From Deinococcus sp. KNUC1210 (GTDB lineage: Bacteria > Deinococcota > Deinococci > Deinococcales > Deinococcaceae), in assembly GCF_022344005.1 (NCBI RefSeq), contig NZ_CP092194.1:1-64000 (forward strand): a DNA stretch of 64,000 bases, written 5' to 3'. Positions 37,316 through 45,312 of the stretch are shown here, one piece after another (position 1 is the stretch's first letter; every line of letters starts with the position of its first letter). Below the pieces are notes generated by a model. The model saw nothing but the letters and a program-made list of their open reading frames with translations. It was not told the origin of the DNA and made no database searches. Position numbers and translations under genes: made by a program.

Positions 37316-39289
37316 TTACTTGCGAACAGCGGCTGCACTGTCGAAGTAGGTGTAGGTCTTGCCGTTCTGTGTCAGCGTCTTCGTCTGCAGATTGATGCTA
37401 TACGACGTGACTGCCGGGTTCAGATCCTTGCCGTCGGGATCGGTGGGGCGGGCGACGCTCAGGCCGGTGGCGCTGCTGGTGGGCGTCACGGTCTGGCTCT
37501 GCACCGGATAGTTCAGGTTCTCGCCGCCGATCAGCGCCTCATTCAGCACGCGTCCGTCAGCCTGAGGCAGCGGCACACCGAAGATCGCTGCCACGGTCGG
37601 GGCCACGTCCACGTTTCCGGTCGGCAGGGTGTTGTTCGCGCCGCTGCGGAAGTTCGGGCCAGCGGCGACCAGGGTGTTGTGCACGTCGGTCACGCCGAAC
37701 GAGCCGTGCATACCCCGGTTGTTGCCCGCACTTTCGTACTCGGTGCCGGTGAAGCCCTGAACCACGGCGGTGGGGTTGCTGCTGAAGCTCACCATGATGT
37801 CGGGATTGCGTCCGGCGGTGTTTTCCAGGCGAACACGGCTCATCGGCAGGGTGCCGGGGATGTTGTAGCGGTCATCCACGAAGATCGCGCCGTACTCCTC
37901 ACGCGACTGGAGGAACTTGACCGCCTTGGCGACCAGCGCCGGGTCGTGGGCCGGGTTGTACAGGTAATCGCTGCCGCCGTTGGCCGCGATCACGAAGCCG
38001 TCGCTCGGAACGGTCGCCGGAACGCGGTAGCTGGGGGTGGTGTACACCGTGCCCGCCTTGCCGCAGATGCTGCCGTCCACGTCGGTCTTGGGCGCATACA
38101 CCACGCTGCCGTCGGCCTTGATGCCGCTCATGACCGGATCGTTGATGCAGCCGCTGCCGTCGAATGCCTTGAAGCCCTGACGGGTCATCAGGTCGGCGGT
38201 CCGCACGTCACCCGACACCGAATAGCCGTTCGCCGCGTCCACTGCGCCGGTCTGCCCGCCCACGATGCTGCGCAGGGGAAAGGAGGCGGCGTCGCCCGCC
38301 ACGTTGCTGTGTCCGTGATCGCTGACCACGATGATGTTGGTGTCGTCGCCGTAGCCCAGGCTCTTCAGTTTGGCCTGGAGCTGTCCGAGCAGGGCGTCCT
38401 GGGTGTGCAGCGCGTCCCGGAAGGCGGGCGTGCCCACGCCGTAGCTGTGTTCGGTCGAGTCGGGGCTGCGCAGCCAGATCAGGCTCAGATCGGGCTTCTG
38501 GGTCGGCAGGATGTAGTTCAGGTAGGCCGACATCATGTAGGTGTTGGCGTCGGCGTTCAGCTCGGTGGTTCCGACGGTGGGGTCACTCGACACCTTGTCG
38601 TTCAGGGTCGCCTTGGACTTGCCCGCCGTGGGGTTGCCGTTGTCGGCACTCAGGGTCACGTCGCCGCCTGGGTAGGCCACCGGGGTCAGAACCGGCAGCT
38701 TGATGCCCGCTGCCTGGAGGCCCTTCGCCACACTCGCGGGCCACACGTGGCGCTCGTCGAGGATGGTGCCGCCGCGCTTGTAGTCCTGAAGGAAGGCCGG
38801 GCCGCTCTTGCCGATGGCCGCCGTCTTCAGACCCGCTTTCTGGGCCGCCTGGAACAGTGTGCCCACCAGCAGCAACTGACCATTGTAGTAGGTGTCGAGG
38901 TCCTGCAGGATGGCGTAGTCCTCGGTAAAGGCGGGCTGCTGGAAGTCCACGGCGTTGCCGCTGGCGTCCTTCCCGGTCGGGCCGGGCTGCCACAGAGTGT
39001 TGCCGTAAAAGCCGGTGGTGCCGGGGAAGCTGCCGGTGGCGAAGCTGGCAGCGTTCATCATGGTGAAGGTCGGATAGGTGCTGTGGTTGTCAGCGAATTT
39101 CACGCCTTTCTGCTGAAGTGCGTACAGGTTGGGCGTATCGGTCTGCGAAATGGCGTCGGGCCGCATGCCGTCCCACACGAAGATGATGGTGCGGTGGGGC
39201 AGGATGGTCTGCTGCGCGGCGGTGATCTGGTTGCAGCTCCCGAGGAGGAGGGCACCGATCAGGCTGCTTCCGAAGAGAATTCGCTTCAT
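37316..39289 (-). CDS. Alkaline phosphatase superfamily phosphodiesterase, lipoprotein
   Basis: The protein has 657 residues with a lipoprotein signal (ALLLGSC lipobox). It belongs to the type I phosphodiesterase/nucleotide pyrophosphatase group: IIFVWDGMRPDAISQ (metal Asp), TYPTFTMMNAASFATG (Thr nucleophile region), SLIWLRSPDSTEHSYG (metal Asp/His), IIVVSDHGHSNVAGD (Asp-His pair) and a late GMHGSFGVTDVHNTLVAAGP. It would hydrolyse phosphodiesters or phosphate esters at the cell surface; the substrate is unknown. It has a GGAGG sequence with long spacing before the ATG and is the first gene of a two-gene unit. Confidence 0.9.
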   Translation of the reverse strand: MKRILFGSSLIGALLLGSCNQITAAQQTILPHRTIIFVWDGMRPDAISQTDTPNLYALQQKGVKFADNHSTYPTFTMMNAASFATGSFPGTTGFYGNTLWQPGPTGKDASGNAVDFQQPAFTEDYAILQDLDTYYNGQLLLVGTLFQAAQKAGLKTAAIGKSGPAFLQDYKRGGTILDERHVWPASVAKGLQAAGIKLPVLTPVAYPGGDVTLSADNGNPTAGKSKATLNDKVSSDPTVGTTELNADANTYMMSAYLNYILPTQKPDLSLIWLRSPDSTEHSYGVGTPAFRDALHTQDALLGQLQAKLKSLGYGDDTNIIVVSDHGHSNVAGDAASFPLRSIVGGQTGAVDAANGYSVSGDVRTADLMTRQGFKAFDGSGCINDPVMSGIKADGSVVYAPKTDVDGSICGKAGTVYTTPSYRVPATVPSDGFVIAANGGSDYLYNPAHDPALVAKAVKFLQSREEYGAIFVDDRYNIPGTLPMSRVRLENTAGRNPDIMVSFSSNPTAVVQGFTGTEYESAGNNRGMHGSFGVTDVHNTLVAAGPNFRSGANNTLPTGNVDVAPTVAAIFGVPLPQADGRVLNEALIGGENLNYPVQSQTVTPTSSATGLSVARPTDPDGKDLNPAVTSYSINLQTKTLTQNGKTYTYFDSAAAVRK

Positions 39290-39363
39290 GCTGTATAGCA
39301 GACCTCCACTTGTTCATGAACGTGTCAGCTCTGTCAGAAGGCCTGGGTTGCTAGACTTCCCAC

Positions 39364-40245
39364 ATGCTGGAACGTGAGTTCGGAACGTCGGGCCTCCGGG
39401 TGGGAATTCTCGGCTTCGGGGCGGGGCACATTGGCGGCCCACAGATGAGTGAGGACGAGGCGGGCACGCTGCTCAACCGCGCCGTCGACTTGGGCCTGAC
39501 GCTGATCGATACGGCGCGGGGGTACGGTCTGTCCGAAGAGCGCATCGGGCGGCATCTGAGCTGGCGGCGCGGTGATTTCGTCCTGTCGAGCAAGGGTGGC
39601 TATGACGTGGAGGGAACGCAGGACTGGACGCCTCAGAACATCCGTCTGGGCATCGAACGTGCGCTGCGTGTCATGCGAACCGATTATCTGGACGTGTTTC
39701 ATCTGCACAGTTGCCCGCTGGACGTGCTGCAACGGGACGACCTGCTGGGCGCGCTCGATGAAGTGCGGCAGGCGGGCCAGATCCGGGTGGCGGCCTACAG
39801 CGGAGAAAACGAGGCGCTCGCCTGGGCGGTCCAGTCCGGGCGCTTCGGCAGCGTGCAGACCAGCGTGAACATCGCCGATCAGTGGAGCCTGCATCACGTC
39901 CTGCCGGATGCGGCGCGGCTGGGCCTGGGGGTGATCGGAAAGCGTCCGGTGGCGAACATGGCCTGGACGTACCCGACGCGTCCGGTAGGCGAGTACGCCG
40001 AAACGTACTGGGAACGGCTTCAGGCGCTTGGACTGGAGGCGGGCGATCTCGACTTCAGCGAACTGGCCCTGCGGTTCTCGGCCTATGCACCGGGCGTCAG
40101 CAGCGTGATCGTCGGAACGGGTCGGCTGGAGAATCTGGAGCGGAATGCAGCCACCTTACAGCAGGGGCCACTGCCTGCCGAGACGCTGACTGCCATTGAA
40201 GCGGCCTGGGCAGAGCACGGGCAGGACTGGGGCGGAGAGGTCTGA
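39364..40245 (+). CDS. Aldo/keto reductase
   Basis: The protein has 293 residues. The fold and active site are visible: LRVGILGFGAGHIGG, GLTLIDTARGYGLSEERIGR (Asp, Tyr), DFVLSSKGGYD (Lys), YLDVFHLHSCP (His), and a short ISVGT-type end at GVSSVIVGTGRLENLERN. The substrate is unknown. ATG lies 6 bases after TAGACT (39352-39357), the leaderless layout. It is divergent from the phosphodiesterase gene 74 bp away and is followed by a hairpin plus T-run at 40374-40443. Confidence 0.9.
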   Translation: MLEREFGTSGLRVGILGFGAGHIGGPQMSEDEAGTLLNRAVDLGLTLIDTARGYGLSEERIGRHLSWRRGDFVLSSKGGYDVEGTQDWTPQNIRLGIERALRVMRTDYLDVFHLHSCPLDVLQRDDLLGALDEVRQAGQIRVAAYSGENEALAWAVQSGRFGSVQTSVNIADQWSLHHVLPDAARLGLGVIGKRPVANMAWTYPTRPVGEYAETYWERLQALGLEAGDLDFSELALRFSAYAPGVSSVIVGTGRLENLERNAATLQQGPLPAETLTAIEAAWAEHGQDWGGEV

Positions 40246-40796
40246 TAAAATATGTACTCATACTGTTCTTAGCACTTGAGTACTCCATCAAGCCGATATC
40301 CTTGGCGCAATCCAGAAGGTATCGAGCACAGAAACGTAGCTTAGGAAAGATCATGCGCCTCTTTTCCACCGGCCTCGGCTGAACGTTTCTTGACGAGGGT
40401 CGTATCCCACCCGTCAAAAACCTTCAGCCGAGTTCATTTTTTTCAGAGCTTGTCTCTCCGGGGGCGGGCAATACTACGTGCGCTCCCAAGCTCTGCACCT
40501 GCTGCTTCTGGGCGGCACCCAGCACCTCCACCACCGCCTAGACATGTGCTCTCGGCGTGATGCATCCATCTTCAGGCCGGGCTCCAAGATGAACATGAAC
40601 CGTTCGCCGGGCGCTCTCATCGGCATTGTCCGTCACCAGCAGCGCTCCGTCGCCGCTCTGTCAATACGTTTTCAGGGCGACTCCTGTCGGCTCACGCTTT
40701 TACCTTCGACGGACGCTGGGGCCGCTGTGCCTGAACTGCCCGACCCGTCTTCCGTGTTCAATCCGCCTAAGCATTCCCGATCACCCAGGAGAAACC
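40246..40796. other. Gap before the cyanophycin operon
   Basis: Contains a composite hairpin with a T-run (40374-40443). A minus-strand reading at about 40260-40355 (FPKLRFCARYLLDCAKDIGL) looks coding-like and may be a gene or transposase remnant, but it cannot be assigned. The last 60 bases carry the ribosome-binding site CAGGAGAAACC of cphA. Confidence 0.45.
40374..40443 (+). terminator. Composite hairpin with T-run
   Basis: CTCGGCTGAA (40374-40383) pairs with TTCAGCCGAG (40423-40432). An inner stem, TTGACG / CGTCAA, lies within. A run of seven T follows at 40437-40443. It probably terminates the aldo/keto reductase transcript. Confidence 0.65.
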
Positions 40797-43570
40797 ATGT
40801 CTGAACTGACCCACCGGGGGAGAGCGGCACCCGGCTTTCGGTGCTGGAGCGGCAGATCTTCCGAGGCCCCAACCTGTACGGCTACAGACCCATGTTGCGC
40901 TTCATGCTCGATCTGAAGGAGCTGGAAGCGTATCCGACCAGCCGCCTGCCGGGGTTTACCGAGCGCATCATCGAGCTGCTGCCGACCCTGCAGAGTCATG
41001 GCTGCTCGTACGGCGAGCCGGGCGGCCTGATCCGGCGGATGCAACAGGGCACCTGGCTCGGCCACGTCACCGAACATGTTGCGCTGGAACTCCAGTCGCT
41101 GGCAGGCACCCCCGTGACCTACGGCAAGACGCGCAGCGTCAGAGGGCGGCCCGGCGTCTACAACGTCATCTACCGCTACCAAGAGGAACGGGTGGGATTG
41201 ATCGCCGGGATCACGGCGCTGCGGCTGGTAAACAGTCTGCTTCCGGAAGAACTCCAGGGCTTGCACGGCCTGGAACGGCTGCTGCCCGACGACGTCACCC
41301 TCCCCTACGAGCTGAGCGCTCCCTTCGACTATGACGCAGAGCGCAGCGAACTTCGCCGCATCGCACGGCGCTACACCCTGGGGCCGACGACCCGCTCCCT
41401 GGTCGAGGAAACCGAGCGGCGCGGCATTCCGACGCTGCGGCTCGACGACCACAGCCTGGTACAGCTCGGCTACGGAGCCTACGGCCAGCGCATCCGGGCA
41501 AGCATCACCGGCAACACCTCGTTCATCGCCACCGAGACGGCCAGCGATAAGGCCCTGACCAAACGCCTGCTCGACCGGGCCGGGCTGCCGGTGCCGAGGG
41601 GAGCCGTGGTTCGCAGCGCCGAGGAAGCGGTGCGCGCCGCCGGGCGCATCGGCTTTCCGGTGGTGACCAAGCCGCTGGACGGCAATCATGGGCGCGGCGT
41701 GTCGCTGGATCTGCTGGACGCGGCGCAGGTGCAGGCAGGCTTCGAGCAGGCGCAGGCGCACAGCCGCGCCGTGATCGTGGAGCAGCAGTTCACCGGCAAC
41801 GATCACCGCGTGCTCGTCGTGGGCGGGCAGGTGGTGGCGGTGGCCGAACGCATTCCGGCGCATGTGGTCGGAGACGGTGAGCACACCATCGCCGAGCTGG
41901 TCGAGCGAGTCAATGCCGATCCCAGGCGCGGTGACGGACACGAACAGGTCATGACACGCATCCAGATTGATGCCCACGTCCTCGGCCTGCTTCAGCGGCA
42001 ATCCCTGACGCCGCAGAGCGTTCCCGCAGCAGGTCAGACCATCTTTTTGCGCGACACTGCCAACCTTTCGACGGGCGGCACGGCGGTTGACCGCACCGAC
42101 GTGATTCACCCCGACAATGCCACCATTGCCCGCCGGGCCGCGCAGGTGATCGGTCTGGATGTCGCGGGCATCGACCTGATCTCGCCCGACATCCGCCGTT
42201 CGCTGCACGAAACCGGGGGCGGCATCGTCGAGGTCAACGCGGCTCCCGGTTTCCGCATGCACCTGCAACCGTCTGAAGGGCAGGCCCGCAACGTGGCGGT
42301 GCCGGTCATCGACATGCTCTTTCCGGCGAACCGGCCCTCGCGCATTCCGATCATCGCGATCACCGGGACCAACGGCAAGAGCACGACCGCCCGCATGGTG
42401 GCGCATATCTTCAAGCACGCCGGAAAGGTGGTCGGCCTGACGACATCCAGCGGCATCTACGTGCGGGGCGAGCGCATCAAGCGGGGTGACACCACCGGGC
42501 CGAAAAGTGCGCGGGTGGTACTGAGCGACCCGGAAGTCGAAGTCGCGGTGCTGGAAACCGCGCGCGGCGGCATTCTGCGCGAAGGACTGGGCTTCGACCG
42601 CTGCGACGTCGGCGCGGTGCTGAATGTCCGTGAGGATCACCTGGGGCTGGGCGGCATCGACACGCTGGAGCAACTGGCCTTCGCCAAGTCGCTGGTGGTC
42701 GAGGTGGTCGCGAAGAACGGCGTGAGCGTCCTGAACGCCGATGATCCGCTGACGGTGAAGATGCAGGCCAAAGCGGGAGGTCGCGTGACCTGGTTCTCGA
42801 TGCGCGGGGTGTCGGGCGGCGATGCGGCCCTGCAGCAGCACATCGAAGAGGGTGGCGCGGCGGTGGTCTGTGAGGCGACCATGCTGGGCGATGAACTGGT
42901 GTTGTACCGGGCAGGGCACCGCTCTCCAGTCATCCGGGCGCGCGAGATTCCGGCCACCCTCGGCGGATACGCGCAGGTCAATGTCGCCAATGCGCTGGCG
43001 GCCACGGCCATCGCGGTGGGGGCCGGCGTGGAACTGTCGGTCATCCGCGCTGCGCTGGGCGGCTTCACCACATCGTTCGAGCACAGCCCGGGGCGGCTCA
43101 ATCTGTACGAAGGCCATGAGTTCCGGGTGCTGCTCGACTACGCCCACAACACCGACGGTCTGGCTGCACTCGCCGGGCTGGTCGCGCATCTGCGCCCCCA
43201 GAAGGGCCGGGTGATCGGCGTGTTCGGCGTGGCAGGCGACCGGCGCGATCAGGACATCGCCCAGATGGGGCGACTGCTTTCCGGCATGTTCGACGAGCTG
43301 ATCGTGCGGGAGGACAGGAACAGCCGGGGCCGCCCGGCGGGAGAAGGCTCGAAGCTGATCATCGAAAGTGCTGGCGCTGCCGGGCTCGCTCCGGAACGCA
43401 TCCAGTCGATTCCCGACGAACGCACCGCCATCGAAACGGCCCTGCACCTGGCGCGTCCGGGCGATCTGCTGGTGCTGCTGCCCGATGAAGTCGAGGCCGC
43501 CTGGGAGCAGATTCGGGCCTTCGACGCTTCGCTGCACCCTGCCCGGGAGCTGGAGGAAAGCCGTGGCTGA
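40797..43570 (+). CDS. cphA: Cyanophycin synthetase
   Basis: About 924 residues. It polymerises Asp and Arg into cyanophycin using two ATP-dependent sites. Three parts are seen: an N-domain with HVTEH (about 90-94), the HxxEH-type motif linked in some synthetases to primer formation; an ATP-grasp domain with VVTKPLDGNHGRGVS (Lys about 292) and GGGIVEVNAAPG (Glu479, Asn481); and a Mur-ligase domain with GTNGKSTTARM (about 524), ETARGGILREGLGF and LLDYAHN. ATG at 40797 has a good ribosome-binding site but needs one more G in the five-G run at 40816-40820; otherwise the first in-frame start is GTG at 40841. With the correction the protein begins MSELTHRGESGTRLSVLERQ. It is the first gene of a four-gene operon. 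Confidence 0.93.
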
Positions 43571-44432
43571 GCCGATCCCCTGGGCGCTGGTGGTACATGG
43601 CGGGGCCAAAGCCATCGAAGCCGCGCAGGAGGAGGCCAACCGTGTGGGCTGCCTGGAGGCGCTCGCTGCTGGACGAAGCGTGCTGGAGCAGGGGGGCAGC
43701 GCGGTGGCGGCGGTGGAAGCGGCGATCCGGGTGCTGGAAGCGGATCCCACCTTCAACGCCGGAACGGGGGCTGTGACCAACGATGAGGGTGAGTGCGAAC
43801 TCGACGCTGCGCTGATGGACGGCCAGACGCTCGCCATCGGGGCGGTCGCGGGTCTGCGGGGTGTGCCGCACCCGATCAGCGTCGCCCGCCGCATGCTGCC
43901 CGAGGATGAGATTCTGCTGATCGCGCAGGGAGCGGCACGCTTTGCCGCCGAACACGGTTTTCCGGTGGCCGCGAAGGGCGCGCCGGAAACGCCCGGTCCC
44001 GACAGTCGGCATGACACCGTGGGCTGCGTCGCGCTGGACACCCAGGGGCACCTCGCCGCCGGAACGTCCACCGGGGGGCTGTCGGGGCAGCGGGCCGGGC
44101 GCGTGGGCGATTCGCCGTTGCCGGGCTGCGGCTTCTACGCCGACGACCAGCAGGGCGCGGCGGCGCTCTCGGGCGACGGCGAGCAGATCGCCCGCGTGCT
44201 GCTGGCGTCTCAGGCGCTGCGCCTCGCGGCTCAGGCTGGCCCCGACCAGGGAGTAGAGGCGGCGCTTTCCAGCATGCGGGAACGTGTCGGCAGCGAGGCG
44301 GGCATCATCCTGCTCAGCCCGGTAGGTGAGATCGGCTGGGGGCATACCAGCCGTGATTTCGCGTGTGCGTGGCAGACCTCCGGCACGCCTGCGGTGGTAC
44401 AGCTCCAGAAAAGCAGAGGAAACGATGTCTGA
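43563..44432 (+). CDS. iaaA: Isoaspartyl peptidase / L-asparaginase (Ntn-hydrolase)
   Basis: The protein has 289 residues. It is a plant-type asparaginase that self-cleaves before a Thr nucleophile, here in DTVGCVALDTQGHLAAGTST, with the Gly-rich GTSTGGLSGQ after it. The N-terminus, WALVVHGGAKAI, and NAGTGAVTNDEGECELDAALMDG are characteristic. In cyanophycin breakdown it would split the beta-Asp-Arg dipeptides released by cyanophycinase into Asp and Arg. The GTG at 43563 overlaps the end of cphA by 8 bases. The position between synthetase and cyanophycinase supports this role over general asparagine breakdown. Confidence 0.92.
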   Translation: MAEPIPWALVVHGGAKAIEAAQEEANRVGCLEALAAGRSVLEQGGSAVAAVEAAIRVLEADPTFNAGTGAVTNDEGECELDAALMDGQTLAIGAVAGLRGVPHPISVARRMLPEDEILLIAQGAARFAAEHGFPVAAKGAPETPGPDSRHDTVGCVALDTQGHLAAGTSTGGLSGQRAGRVGDSPLPGCGFYADDQQGAAALSGDGEQIARVLLASQALRLAAQAGPDQGVEAALSSMRERVGSEAGIILLSPVGEIGWGHTSRDFACAWQTSGTPAVVQLQKSRGNDV

Positions 44433-45312
44433 AAAGAATGGATCGACGAAAACGCAGGCCGGACAGCCGCGCCGTGCGGGCGGCACCCTGATCATCATCG
44501 GGGGCCACGAGGACAAGGAGGGAGAGCGCGTCATCCTGAAGGAGGTCGCCCGGCAGCTCGGCGGCGGCCCGTTAGCCGTCACGACCGTCGCGTCGCATGC
44601 TCCGGAAGGGTACTACGACGCGTATGTCCGGGCCTTTGCCGATCTGGAAGTCGAGCTGACAGATGAGCTGTACGTCACCGACCGCGCCGAGACGCTGCAA
44701 CCCGGCAAGCTGCGGAGCCTGGAAAGGGCGCGGGGCGTCTTCTTTAGCGGCGGCGATCAGCTGCGGATCACCAGCCAGATTGGAGATACGCCGGTCGAGC
44801 GCCGGATCAGAGAAATCTACGAGGCGGGCGGCGTGATCTGCGGCACGTCTGCCGGAGCCTCGGCGATGTGCGAAACCATGCTGGTTTACGGGCGCAGCGA
44901 CACCTCTCACCGGGCCGGTGATCTGAACATGGCACCCGGCCTGGGACTGATCGGGGGCGTCATCATCGATCAGCACTTCGCTGAGCGGGGCCGGATGGGA
45001 CGGCTGCTGGGCGCGGTGGCGCAGAATCCGCGTGTCCTGGGCATCGGCATCGACGAGGACACCGCCATCGTGGTCCAGGGCCGCGCGTTCCGGGTGATCG
45101 GCAGCGGGGCCGTGTACGTCGTGGACGGCAGTGAGATCAGCCACTCCAATATCGCAGAGGCCCGGCAGAGCGAGGTGTTTTCGGTCTTCGATGCCCGGCT
45201 GCATGTGCTCAGCAGCGGCCAGGGCTTCGACCTGACCACCCGCCGCCCCCGGCCTGCCACGCAGGAGCAGGACAACGGAGCGTGCGCCGAAAGCGAGGCG
45301 CAGACGGCATGA
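44425..45312 (+). CDS. cphB: Cyanophycinase
   Basis: The protein has 295 residues. This S51-family serine exopeptidase cleaves cyanophycin to beta-Asp-Arg dipeptides. Evidence: GGTLIIIGGHEDKEG at the N-terminus, VVTT-type strand VTTVASHAPEGYYDAYV, FFSGGDQLRITSQIG, the nucleophile elbow ICGTSAGASAMCETM, GLGLIGGVIIDQHFAERGRMGRL, and GIGIDEDTAIVV. It has no signal peptide, as expected for a cytoplasmic enzyme. ATG at 44425 overlaps the peptidase gene by 8 bases and follows GCAGAGGAAACG. The stop overlaps the next ATG (ATGA). Confidence 0.94.
   Translation: MSEKNGSTKTQAGQPRRAGGTLIIIGGHEDKEGERVILKEVARQLGGGPLAVTTVASHAPEGYYDAYVRAFADLEVELTDELYVTDRAETLQPGKLRSLERARGVFFSGGDQLRITSQIGDTPVERRIREIYEAGGVICGTSAGASAMCETMLVYGRSDTSHRAGDLNMAPGLGLIGGVIIDQHFAERGRMGRLLGAVAQNPRVLGIGIDEDTAIVVQGRAFRVIGSGAVYVVDGSEISHSNIAEARQSEVFSVFDARLHVLSSGQGFDLTTRRPRPATQEQDNGACAESEAQTA

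Noticed and set aside
40781..44071. 1096-codon minus-strand frame opposite the cyanophycin genes
   Set aside because: Shadow of cphA and the isoaspartyl peptidase gene, which have clear active sites.
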